The translations under genes were made by a program, and so were the position numbers. The notes beneath the pieces were generated by a model. The model was not told the origin of the DNA. It was given only the letters and a program-made list of their open reading frames with translations, and ran no database searches. Below are positions 14,500 through 21,309 of a stretch of 23,096 nt of DNA, piece after piece (the first letter of the stretch is position 1; the number at the start of each line of letters is the position of its first letter). The stretch comes from a virus: positions 1 to 23,096 of IMG/VR virus record IMGVR_UViG_3300046011_002459; one strand, given 5' to 3'.

Positions 14500-15210
14500 A
14501 TGTGGCGCACTCTCCCAGTCGTCCTGCTGGTTGGGTGCGCCACCAAGGGTGACCTACCTAAGCAACCCGACGCCCCGGTCACGCCCATAGTCCAGGAGGT
14601 CGGCAAGGTGCAAGACAAGGCAGACAACCGGGTATCTGCTGCCGTAGCGGTAGCCAAGGAGAACTCCGACAAGCCAGCCGTCGTCCGCGCAGAGCTGGGC
14701 GTCGCATCATCCTACCTGCCGGCCCCGACCGACGGTGACCTAGCCTTTGCGCGCCAGCGCGCCAGCAAGGCTGACCAAAAGGACTACAAGGACGCCGAGG
14801 AGTACGGCAAGAAGCTCCTGGCGAAGATCAACACCGACTGGGCTAAGATGGAGAAAGACCAAGCCGAAGCCAAGCGGGTTTCCGAACTCAAGGACTTCAA
14901 GATTAAGGAACTAACAGCCGAGGTCGCTCGCGTGAAGCAAGAAGCCTCCAATAACATCTGGACTCTCACCGGGGCCGGTCTCGCCGTCGTCGGCGGTCTT
15001 GCCTGTGCGTTTGCCTCGCTCCGCATCGGAATCCCTATCCTGCTCGCCGGGGCATTTTGTGGCTCCGTACCATTTATCATCGATTCCCCGTACTTTGAAT
15101 ACATCGCTGGATCTACCCTAGTTGCCGTCTCCGGGCTAGGAATCTACTGGCTGTTTGATAAGGTGCGGGATTCGGTCAACCGAGATGTCCCCCCCTCCTC
15201 CGGCGAGTAA
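14500..15210 (+). CDS. Lipoprotein with coiled coil and three C-terminal TM segments (u-spanin-like)
   Basis: 236 aa. Residues 1-13 are a short signal with a lipobox L10-V11-G12-C13, so Cys13 would be lipidated and the protein exported. Residues ~20-150 are hydrophilic and charged with a coiled coil (about 95-148, KDYKDAEEYGKKLLAKI, KVSELKDFKIKELTAEV-like heptads). Three hydrophobic segments follow at ~153-173, 176-194 and 200-219, and a short polar tail. In phage T1 gp11, a unimolecular spanin, an N-terminal lipoprotein, a periplasmic coil and one C-terminal TM join the two membranes. This has that arrangement but with three TMs. A good Shine-Dalgarno (AAGGAG, 7 bases before ATG) marks the start. 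Role in lysis is inferred; a lipoprotein holin-like protein is an alternative. Confidence 0.55.
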   Translation: MWRTLPVVLLVGCATKGDLPKQPDAPVTPIVQEVGKVQDKADNRVSAAVAVAKENSDKPAVVRAELGVASSYLPAPTDGDLAFARQRASKADQKDYKDAEEYGKKLLAKINTDWAKMEKDQAEAKRVSELKDFKIKELTAEVARVKQEASNNIWTLTGAGLAVVGGLACAFASLRIGIPILLAGAFCGSVPFIIDSPYFEYIAGSTLVAVSGLGIYWLFDKVRDSVNRDVPPSSGE

Positions 15211-15553
15211 TCCAGACGACTACCAGCAGGTGGTCAAAGACGGAGTCATCGCTTCGGCGCTTGGCTCTGGAGCTATGGTCGCCAGGCTTCTCCTCTCAAC
15301 CGAGCCAGTCAGTCCGGGCTGGGTGATCCGTCGTATCTTTGCGGCAGCAATCACCGCTGCCTTTGTCGGCTGGGCTGTCACCGAACATATCCAATCTGTC
15401 CCGCTCCGCTTTGCTGCCGTCGGTGCTTCCGGCTACGCGGCCCCGGAAGTCTTGGACTACTTACTGCGTTACATCAAAGCCAGAGGAGAAAAGGAAATCG
15501 CCTCGGTCACAAAGACTAATGGTAAACGAAAAACCAAATCCAAACGGAAATAA
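15185..15553 (+). CDS. Holin-like protein (three TM segments)
   Basis: 122 aa from the ATG at 15185, which is within the last 26 bases of the previous gene. An upstream in-frame ATG at 15155 would add ten residues with no hydrophobic or conserved content. Three hydrophobic segments occur at about residues 18-37 (GVIASALGSGAMVARLLL), 48-65 (IRRIFAAAITAAFVGWAV) and 72-88 (VPLRFAAVGASGYAAPEVL), followed by a strongly basic tail (KTNGKRKTKSKRK). The WxxRR-FxAAxxxxFVGW and GAxGYxAPEVLDxL pattern resembles the LydA/phage_holin_3 type. It would be cytoplasmic-membrane resident and time lysis. The call is by pattern, not by search. Confidence 0.65.
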   Translation: MSPPPPASNPDDYQQVVKDGVIASALGSGAMVARLLLSTEPVSPGWVIRRIFAAAITAAFVGWAVTEHIQSVPLRFAAVGASGYAAPEVLDYLLRYIKARGEKEIASVTKTNGKRKTKSKRK

Positions 15554-15845
15554 CAATCTTCTGTTCGCCGTTGGGGCTATCCTAGTTCTGGCTTCGGTCT
15601 GCGCCCTTTACACCGCTTGGGTGGTCAATGGGGTTCTCAACGCCTTCGCATCGACAGAGGCGATGGTTATGCTAATCACCGATAGCGGTATCAAGTCGGA
15701 CGACCTCAAGACCGAGCGTCAGCTCTCGGAGGCGACGCTTGCCCTTCAGACTTCGCGCGACATCGCCGTTGCCCTCGTCGTGGCTTCGCTGATGATGGGG
15801 TCAGCGCTGGCTTGGCGACTTTGGGGGCAAAAGGGGAATAGGTAG
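15519..15845 (+). CDS. Two-TM membrane protein, antiholin/lysis accessory candidate
   Basis: 108 aa from an ATG inside the end of the holin gene (35-base overlap). Upstream residues in the same frame are a shadow of the holin gene. Hydrophobic segments lie at ~13-37 (NLLFAVGAILVLASVCALYT) and ~81-101 (DIAVALVVASLMMGSALAW), with an acidic, helical ~40-residue loop between them and a short basic tail. This is consistent with an N-in/C-in two-TM topology. Being last in the lysis cassette it could be a second holin, an antiholin or an accessory. No cleavable signal and no endolysin motif. No Shine-Dalgarno. It ends 45 bases before the opposite-strand operon ends. Confidence 0.55.
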   Translation: MVNEKPNPNGNNNLLFAVGAILVLASVCALYTAWVVNGVLNAFASTEAMVMLITDSGIKSDDLKTERQLSEATLALQTSRDIAVALVVASLMMGSALAWRLWGQKGNR

Positions 15846-15887
15846 ATACCAACCAGTCTACCAAAACGCCTTGGCGGTCGGTTTTTG
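15841..15887. terminator. Candidate bidirectional terminator between convergent units
   Basis: The 42-base gap between the two converging units contains GGTAGA (15841-15846) pairing with TCTACC (15857-15862), and a broken stem CCAACC/GGTCGG (15849-15854 and 15876-15881) followed by TTTTT (15882-15886) on the + strand. The structure is imperfect, so this is a candidate only; where + strand transcripts end is not settled by sequence. Confidence 0.3.
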
Positions 15888-17876
15888 TCATTCTGAGGGG
15901 GTCGTTCCAGAGTAAAACAGGGTCGCTCCCACCTTTTTAGGCGTAAGGATGCCATTGGTGACCATAGCCTTGATGACCGCCTGTGCCTGGTCTTGGTTCA
16001 GACCATAGTCGGTCTCCAGCTCCTTGATCAGCGCCCCCCGGCTGGTGGACGGCTTGGAGGCGAAGTGAGCGTACTGCTCCCCGACCTTGAGAAGTTCAAA
16101 CTTGGAGGACAGGGGTGCGACCTCCCACAGCACCTTGCCCTCGGCGTGGCGCAACTTGATGGACAGGGTAGGCTTGCCGTCCGGCATCCGCATCCCCGCC
16201 AACTTGCCACGCTTGGTAAGGTTGAACGAGAAGATGGGATAGTCCTTGGACTCCCGGCGGACGTTGATGATCGCTCTGGCCCAGTTTACGAGTTCGGAAC
16301 TCCCAAGCCCGGAATATGCCATATCGCTGATAGTCTGCCCCTCCGTGACCTCCTTTGGCTTCGGCTTACCTTCGTGGTGGGTGAAGACGATGATGCACCC
16401 GGTGTCCTTGAGGATGGGCTGGATAAGGTTGCGGAGGAAGTGGGAAGCCACCTCCTGCTTGGATAGGTCACCGCCGACATAGGAGAGCAGCGGATCGCAG
16501 AAGATGACATCAAGTTGCATCCGAACCACAATCTTGCGGACGAGGTCGGCGAAGTCCTTCCCGGTCTTGGTGGTCTCGGTGAAGAAGCGGAGGTTCTCGC
16601 GGAGCAGCGCCTTGTCCTCCCTAGACAGGTTCATAGCAGAGGTCACCCCTTGATAGGACTCGGCAAGGTCGCCGACATCGCACTCAGCCTGGATGACGCC
16701 GACCTTGAGGGCGCGCTTCACCGGGATGCCGAACAGTTCACGACCTAGCGCCCAAGAACAGGCGGTCTGCATCGTGAAGGAAGACTTACCGATACCAGAC
16801 TGGCCGGTGATAAGAAGGCTACCCCCACGGCACAGCCAGCGTCCGTGACCGATGACGTGGTTCGGGTCGTGCTGGGTGTCGTAGGTCTCTAGGAAGTCCG
16901 TTCGCAGCTCGTCGGGCAGGTCGTGACCGTCACGCCAGATTACCCAAGCGTCCCAGTCCTCCGCACCGACCTTGAGCGCAAGAACCTTCTGCTCTTTCTC
17001 TCCACGCATCACCCCGCCCAGTCGAGACCAGCGGGAGGGGTTTTTATTCTGGGGGTCTGGTTCGTGATCTCCAAGGAAGTCATACACCGTATTACGGCGT
17101 TCCTCCCATTGCTCCTTGGTGTCGGCATCTACCCGCACCCAAGCGTGGACGGACTTACCGCCGGAGTCGATGAGCGCCGTGATGGGAAGATTGGACTGGT
17201 GGAAGATAGCAATCTGCTCCTCCCTGTTCTTCTTGTCAAACTCGACCAAGACGTGGCGATATGAAGACACCGATGTGTCCGTCCCGGTGAAGTCGTCCGG
17301 CTTGAACGGATTGATGCGGAGCCAGGCTCCCTGATCTTCGCTTTCGTAATAGGACTTACCCTTGGCGTCAGGGCCGAAGAACCGCTTGATCCACTCGGCG
17401 CGCGTGAGAAAGTTACCCTTTGACGCCGGGAAGTACTTGCCGTCTTCATTCTGACCGGCCTCGTTCGTGATGCAGACCACCTCGTCGTCCTTGAAGGCAG
17501 CCAGCAGAAGGTCGGCGGTCGTCATCGACACGGAGCCAAATGCAACCTCGGCAATTCTCTTCGGGTCGAACATCATCCTTCCATTAGAGCCTACCGCTCG
17601 CTCACGCCCGGACAGCCAACCCTTCGGGCGTTCGTGGGGCTTGACGTAGGCATCGTTCAGCTTGTGACGAAGATCCTTCTCGCCCCAAGGAGGTGAGCAA
17701 TGGGACATATTCCATTCCTGAAGCAATGCCCAGGCGTCGTCCCATCCCAGTTCAAATCCGTGCGCCAGAATGCTGGCTGCCCGATAGGTCGCTGGGTGTC
17801 CGCCTTGCCCGGATACCGCTGGTGGAAGTTTGGCGAGATAGTTCCTCGCACCTTTGATTCTGTCAGAGGCGGTCAT
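15888..17876 (-). CDS. Primase-like/RepA-like hexameric helicase fusion
   Basis: 662 aa. Residues ~1-90 (ARNYLAKLPPAVSGQGGHPAT, EWNMSHCSPPWGEKDLRHKL) are a helical module common in phage primase-helicases. Residues ~200-300 contain YRHVLVEFD, DSGGKSVHAWVRVDA and SRWSRLGGVMR, which look like the acidic, S-x-H and basic motifs of an archaeo-eukaryotic-type primase (the Asp/Glu-x-Asp and H pattern). Residues ~345-540 are a RecA-fold ATPase: Walker A GQSGIGKSS at 358-366, Walker B LDVIFCDPL at 455-463, then VFTHHEGKPK and SDMAYSGLGSSELVN, the RepA/DnaB-like pattern. A C-terminal winged helix (604-655) follows. It would prime and unwind DNA at the phage fork. Start ATG without a Shine-Dalgarno, 21 bases after the previous gene. 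Confidence 0.8.
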   Translation of the reverse strand: MTASDRIKGARNYLAKLPPAVSGQGGHPATYRAASILAHGFELGWDDAWALLQEWNMSHCSPPWGEKDLRHKLNDAYVKPHERPKGWLSGRERAVGSNGRMMFDPKRIAEVAFGSVSMTTADLLLAAFKDDEVVCITNEAGQNEDGKYFPASKGNFLTRAEWIKRFFGPDAKGKSYYESEDQGAWLRINPFKPDDFTGTDTSVSSYRHVLVEFDKKNREEQIAIFHQSNLPITALIDSGGKSVHAWVRVDADTKEQWEERRNTVYDFLGDHEPDPQNKNPSRWSRLGGVMRGEKEQKVLALKVGAEDWDAWVIWRDGHDLPDELRTDFLETYDTQHDPNHVIGHGRWLCRGGSLLITGQSGIGKSSFTMQTACSWALGRELFGIPVKRALKVGVIQAECDVGDLAESYQGVTSAMNLSREDKALLRENLRFFTETTKTGKDFADLVRKIVVRMQLDVIFCDPLLSYVGGDLSKQEVASHFLRNLIQPILKDTGCIIVFTHHEGKPKPKEVTEGQTISDMAYSGLGSSELVNWARAIINVRRESKDYPIFSFNLTKRGKLAGMRMPDGKPTLSIKLRHAEGKVLWEVAPLSSKFELLKVGEQYAHFASKPSTSRGALIKELETDYGLNQDQAQAVIKAMVTNGILTPKKVGATLFYSGTTPSE

Positions 17877-17897
17877 TGTTGTGGTTTGCTTATCTGA

Positions 17898-18152
17898 TTA
17901 CTCCTCGAAGAAGTTCAAGCCTTTACGAGCGTATCTTTTATTGAATGTTACGCCGAACCATCTCTCTTCACACATCGGCATAATATTATAGTCAACCCAT
18001 TGCTTTGCATCAAATGGACTAAAATCATTGATCTCAATCACGCAGTAGATAAGTCTGTAATAAGAATAAAGCAGATGACCATCGTCAGTCTTTCCGACGA
18101 TGGCCGTCTTGAATATCTCTTTTGGCTCTAGTTGTACCTTACGCTTCGCCAT
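17898..18152 (-). CDS. 84-aa protein of unknown function in an AT-rich island
   Basis: Start at the ATG within the end of the methyltransferase gene (overlap 14 bases, AATGGCGAAGCGTAA). A longer reading up to 18245 merely shadows that gene. It is basic at the N-terminus (MAKRKVQLEPKEIFKTAIVG), then has strand-rich aromatic parts (LLYSYYRLIYCVIEIND) and a WVDYNIMPMCEERWF stretch. No family recognised. The DNA at 17941-18120 is about 39% GC by my count, well below the primase (about 55-60%), which suggests acquisition from a different source. It may be a host-takeover or methyltransferase-associated protein. Confidence 0.6.
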   Translation of the reverse strand: MAKRKVQLEPKEIFKTAIVGKTDDGHLLYSYYRLIYCVIEINDFSPFDAKQWVDYNIMPMCEERWFGVTFNKRYARKGLNFFEE

Positions 18153-20097
18153 TGGTGATTTGCTCGACCTCTGCAATGCGTTCACCAATCCACCGAGCGC
18201 ACGGCACGGCCCAGGAGTTTCCGATAGCCTTGTACTGTGGGCCATCGGGGCAGTCGGAGGCCGGCTTACCCTTCCAAGGAATCTGCGTCCAGCCGTCAGG
18301 GAAGCCCTGCAAACGTAAACACTCGGTAGGTGTGAGCCTACGCACCGCCATCATAGTTGAATTAAATACAGCTCCGTAATGATTAACATCTGAAGCCGAA
18401 GATGAAAGAGCTTGATTTGTAATCGATACGCTTTGATTATAAGTATCAAGAGCCAGTATATGGGTCTCGGCATCGCCGGACTTGCTGTTAGCCATAACGG
18501 TTCCGGCAACCTCTCCCAGCTTGATGCCATCGCCAATCCTAATGCCGTTCGGTCGGAAAGAATAGGCTACGTGTGGCATCTGATCGCCGGACGAAGCCTT
18601 GAGGGTGGTGGTAGCCTCCGTGTTGGGTTCAGCGCCAGCGTGGCGACGAAGGTTACCAGGCTGAAAGGTGACAGGGTCTTCCCCGGTTACTACCATAGCC
18701 TCGGACTCGACGCGAGAGTTCCCGGTTCGGGAGAACGGAGGGCCAGACTGGGTAACCGTCGGAGCCGTTTCAGCACAATGTACGACAAAATTCTGTGCGT
18801 GTTGGGACTGCGGGCTAGGCTGCAGGGCGTTGACGCACAAAGCGACATCCACAGGTTTGGCGTGAAAGGTATCATTCTTACTGTCCTCCCTTACCGTGAA
18901 TGCCTGGGGTTGGACAAGGGCTGCTGGTGCGCCGTGACCGCCGGCCGTCCGAAGCGGGACGTGAATGTCGCCTGTGATGGTCTGATTGTAAAGATCAACG
19001 CCTTGTGGGTTCACAGGTTCAACCACGGCGTGTGTCGTGTGAACATCCCCTTGGTCGTGGACATTCAGCGTGTTAGCCTTGCCGTCATCCACCCAAGTCT
19101 CCGGGTGTTCCGAAGACTGGGCGCGGGTTGACTTGCGGAAGGCGACAGGCTCGGTGACCATATTAAAACCATCCGCACGGCTGTAGTCGTGGCAGGTGGT
19201 CTCAAGGGTGTTGGCTACTCCGGGCTGAGACTTGCTTCCGTAGGCGGTAACTTCGCTGCCGACTCCTCCAGCGCTCGACGCAGGAGATCCGGCAACTCTT
19301 TTCCTCGCCTTGATGCCCTTTTGAGGATTCCAGCGCAAGCTTTCGGAGTCAAATAGTACTGCTGCGGCAAGGGGCCAGTTTGCAGCACCTCGCGTAGCGA
19401 CGAGCCACACTCGTCGCCTCCGTTGAGGTACTCCGAAGTGTTGAGCGTCCAGGACTCGGTATGCCCACCCATACCCGATGTTCCCCAATGCCGTGATGAG
19501 GGCAGCAAAATCTCTTCCTCCGTTACTTGTAAGCACTCCGGGGACATTTTCCCAAAGGAACCATTTGGGTTGAAGGTGTTCAACAAGTCCGAGGGTGACG
19601 AGTGCCAAGTTGCCACGAGGATCGTCCAATCCTTTCCGCAGACCTGCGACGCTGAAGGCCTGGCAGGGGCTTCCTGCGCAAACAATGTCAACTGATCCGG
19701 GGGTGAGATTCCATTCTTTCCATTTTGTGATGTCGCCATAGTTGGGTGTGTTGGGAAAACGGTGCTTCAGCACGGCTGAAGGAAAAGGTTCAATCTCGGC
19801 GAAACCAACAGGCTCCCAGCCGAGGGGATGCCAGGCGGCGCTGGCTGCTTCGATACCGCTGAATAGCGATAGGTACTTCATTTTCTTCGTGGTCATTGGT
19901 GGCGTCGTTGAGTTGTATGTGGACTTGTTATTTCCTTGTCCAGCAAAAAGGTATTGATCTTGCGTGGCTAGTACGGTGAAGGATTTATTCTCGCTGCCAA
20001 GGTATCCCTTACCGGCCATCTTGCCGATGTTGGTTGAGCCTCGCGAGCCGTCTTCACGCTCTACGCCCCCACGGATTTTAAAACAAATAGGATTCAT
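18139..20097 (-). CDS. C5-cytosine DNA methyltransferase with repeat-built insert and N-terminal extension
   Basis: 652 aa from the ATG at 20097, which overlaps the upstream gene's stop (ATGA). Longer reading to 20127 is not needed. All C5-methyltransferase motifs are present: I LSLFSGIEAAS, IV GSPCQAFSVAG (catalytic Cys ~145), VI WENVPGV (Glu ~183), VIII QRRRRVWLVA (~225), IX RRLTPTECLRLQGFP (~587) and X AIGNSWAVP (~624). The catalytic part starts only at residue ~68-73. Before it lies a 67-72-residue extension (ICFKIRGG, SFTVLATQDQYLFAG). Between motifs VIII and IX about 330 residues replace the usual ~100-residue target domain, with at least five degenerate units sharing ANTL/VNAL-type cores and a trailing His-x-Val. 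Target unknown; likely protects phage DNA. Confidence 0.9.
   Translation of the reverse strand: MNPICFKIRGGVEREDGSRGSTNIGKMAGKGYLGSENKSFTVLATQDQYLFAGQGNNKSTYNSTTPPMTTKKMKYLSLFSGIEAASAAWHPLGWEPVGFAEIEPFPSAVLKHRFPNTPNYGDITKWKEWNLTPGSVDIVCAGSPCQAFSVAGLRKGLDDPRGNLALVTLGLVEHLQPKWFLWENVPGVLTSNGGRDFAALITALGNIGYGWAYRVLDAQHFGVPQRRRRVWLVATRGAANWPLAAAVLFDSESLRWNPQKGIKARKRVAGSPASSAGGVGSEVTAYGSKSQPGVANTLETTCHDYSRADGFNMVTEPVAFRKSTRAQSSEHPETWVDDGKANTLNVHDQGDVHTTHAVVEPVNPQGVDLYNQTITGDIHVPLRTAGGHGAPAALVQPQAFTVREDSKNDTFHAKPVDVALCVNALQPSPQSQHAQNFVVHCAETAPTVTQSGPPFSRTGNSRVESEAMVVTGEDPVTFQPGNLRRHAGAEPNTEATTTLKASSGDQMPHVAYSFRPNGIRIGDGIKLGEVAGTVMANSKSGDAETHILALDTYNQSVSITNQALSSSASDVNHYGAVFNSTMMAVRRLTPTECLRLQGFPDGWTQIPWKGKPASDCPDGPQYKAIGNSWAVPCARWIGERIAEVEQITNGEA
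18352..19347 (-). repeat. Degenerate repeat array inside the methyltransferase (target recognition region)
   Basis: Coding units of roughly 35-50 residues follow a pattern of [VF]-[AT]-[FY]... G-x-ANTL (or VNAL, TTLKAS) ... D-x-x-x-H-[VA]-V. Examples: AYGSKSQPGVANTLETTCHD, FRKSTRAQ... KANTLNVHDQG, TVREDSKND... CVNALQPSPQS, FQPGNLRRHAGAEPNTEATT, and IRIGDGIKLGEVAGTVMANS. Copies are too diverged to see at DNA level, so the repeat was identified in protein. Such units are known in phage methyltransferase target regions, where each may specify a target. Confidence 0.6.
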
Positions 20098-20348
20098 CTG
20101 GTGGCTTTGTAGTGAGCCACCGTGCAATATCTGCCTTTCGTGACAATCTTAAAACGACGCATTTCCATCAATTTATTCTTCAAGGCAAAATCTATGTAGC
20201 GCTCAACGGAAGATCGAGCAACGCCCCAAATCTTCTTCCATTGTGCTATTGTATAAAATCCCTCAGGAATCTCCTGCTTCTCAGAAAGATACTGTTCGTG
20301 AATCTTGTCTAGGAGCTTCTGTGCTTCAGATTTTTTGGGAGATGCCAT
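20094..20348 (-). CDS. Small winged-helix-like DNA-binding protein
   Basis: 84 aa. N-terminal basic/helical part (SEAQKLLDKIHEQYLSEKQ), then EGFYTIAQWKKIWGVARSSV and ERYIDFALKNKLMEMRRFKI: a helix-turn-helix with the turn at about GVARSSVERYI, followed by a wing ending VTKGRYCTVAHYKAT. This small phage protein type (GxYTxxQWAxxxGxSRSxxxR...HY) is probably a DNA-binding or replication accessory. Its start lies 40 bases inside the phosphoesterase gene and its stop overlaps the methyltransferase start by 4 bases (ATGA). That suggests co-translation with the methyltransferase, so it could regulate that gene or guide the enzyme. Function not established. Confidence 0.6.
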   Translation of the reverse strand: MASPKKSEAQKLLDKIHEQYLSEKQEIPEGFYTIAQWKKIWGVARSSVERYIDFALKNKLMEMRRFKIVTKGRYCTVAHYKATR

Positions 20349-21058
20349 TGTTCGCCGTTGTCGTGGATGTGCAGAGATGGGTATAGGGCGTTGTCGTTAT
20401 ATTCACCGTAGACGAATCCTTGCCCCCAGCCAAGCGTAGAACGCCTGGTGTTGGCATAATCCATAGCCCCCCGGCGGGTCAGCGTACCGACGGACATACC
20501 TACCGGGGAATCGATGCGCCGGCCTATCTGCTGCATCGGCTTGTGGGTATGGGCGAAGATTACGTTACCGTACATCTCGGCCATATCTCTTGCGGAATTC
20601 TCGTTATAAATGGTTCCGTGCGTAAATGTGTAGTTGGCAATCTTGTACACCTGCCATACCCCGGTATATGGGACATATAGGGCGTGGAGCTTAAGGCAGG
20701 TAGCCTCAATCGCCTCAAGGGAGGTCTCGGCTGCCCGAACGCGAAGTTGGTTGCTGGAGCGTAGATCACGACGGAGGCGCACTTCGTGGTTACCTTCCAT
20801 CACAAAGTTTACGCCCAACTCCTTCAGGAAGTCCAAGCCACCGTCCAGGTCTGGCTTGATGGCGTCACCCTCCCCGGATGATCCACCCATATGGGCGGAC
20901 ATATCGGTGAAGTCGCCTAGATGCCCGACCGTGTGGGGCTTGAACCACTTCTTAAAGTCCAAGACCGCCTCGACCGCCTTTGGGTCGGCGTAGATCCCGT
21001 GAGAACAGCCTACGACCATAAACCGCCGTAGACCAGAGCCTTGGGAAACCTGTTTCAT
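20309..21058 (-). CDS. Calcineurin-like metallophosphoesterase with altered first metal motif
   Basis: 249 aa. Metallophosphoesterase motifs appear in order: VVGCSHGIYA (~15-24, the usual D-x-H is C-S-H), LGDFTDMSAH (GDxxD, ~47-56), EGNHEVRLRR (GNHE, ~88-97), TFTHGTIY (~139-146) and FAHTHKPMQ (HTH, ~168-176). The family hydrolyses phosphodiester bonds with two metal ions. Possible substrates are DNA/RNA ends or cyclic nucleotides. The start ATG overlaps the upstream stop (ATGA). The 3' end overlaps the next gene by 40 bases. Whether the missing first Asp abolishes one metal site or is normal for this phage group cannot be told from one sequence. Confidence 0.75.
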   Translation of the reverse strand: MKQVSQGSGLRRFMVVGCSHGIYADPKAVEAVLDFKKWFKPHTVGHLGDFTDMSAHMGGSSGEGDAIKPDLDGGLDFLKELGVNFVMEGNHEVRLRRDLRSSNQLRVRAAETSLEAIEATCLKLHALYVPYTGVWQVYKIANYTFTHGTIYNENSARDMAEMYGNVIFAHTHKPMQQIGRRIDSPVGMSVGTLTRRGAMDYANTRRSTLGWGQGFVYGEYNDNALYPSLHIHDNGEQWHLPKNLKHRSS

Positions 21059-21309
21059 ACCCTAGCCTTGAGTCTAGTCTTCTTGAATGCCCTGTATCGT
21101 TTTTGGTAGTCCCGCTGGTATGCGTTCTTGTGGATAACCTTGGTAATAGCGTGAACAGCCAAGGCGGCCTCAAGGCTCATCATCACGAAGGAGTGATTGC
21201 CCTTCTTGGCTGCCATTATCGCCCTCCCCAAGGCCGGCAGTCCGCTGGTCTTTCGCGTGGATACGGCGCTTTCCCGGCTTGGGTTCGGGGCAGGTAAAGG
21301 TTGGGACAT
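21055..21309 (-). CDS. 84-aa protein of unknown function
   Basis: Start chosen at the ATG in TAATG (21309), overlapping the previous stop, with GGAGGA about 8 bases upstream. The N-terminal 31 residues are Pro/Ser-rich and low in predicted structure. From M32 (MAAKKGNHSFVMMSLEAALA) the sequence is helical and ends with YQRDYQKRYRAFKKTRLKAR, a strongly basic amphipathic tail that could bind nucleic acid. An internal start at M32 (21216) is possible. Another frame overlaps the first 140 bases (see the candidate at 21170-21415). No family recognised. Stop overlaps the phosphoesterase start. Confidence 0.6.
   Translation of the reverse strand: MSQPLPAPNPSRESAVSTRKTSGLPALGRAIMAAKKGNHSFVMMSLEAALAVHAITKVIHKNAYQRDYQKRYRAFKKTRLKARV

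Noticed and set aside
15155-15184. Upstream ATG (15155) as start of the holin-like gene
   Set aside because: The added ten residues (MIRCGIRSTE) only shadow the lipoprotein gene; the ATG at 15185 gives a typical short hydrophilic start before TM1.
18153-18245. Longer form of the AT-rich small gene starting at 18245
   Set aside because: The extra N-terminal 31 residues (MAHSTRLSETPGPCRALGG...) are a frame shadow of the methyltransferase C-terminus; the ATG at 18152 gives a clean basic start.
18412-19131. 239-aa open frame on the + strand within the methyltransferase region
   Set aside because: The opposite strand carries unmistakable methyltransferase motifs in one frame. This frame is basic, low in structure and lacks any motif.
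20098-20127. Extension of the methyltransferase to 20127
   Set aside because: The ATG at 20097 sits exactly on the upstream stop (ATGA) and fits the operon's overlap pattern. The extra ten residues shadow the upstream gene.
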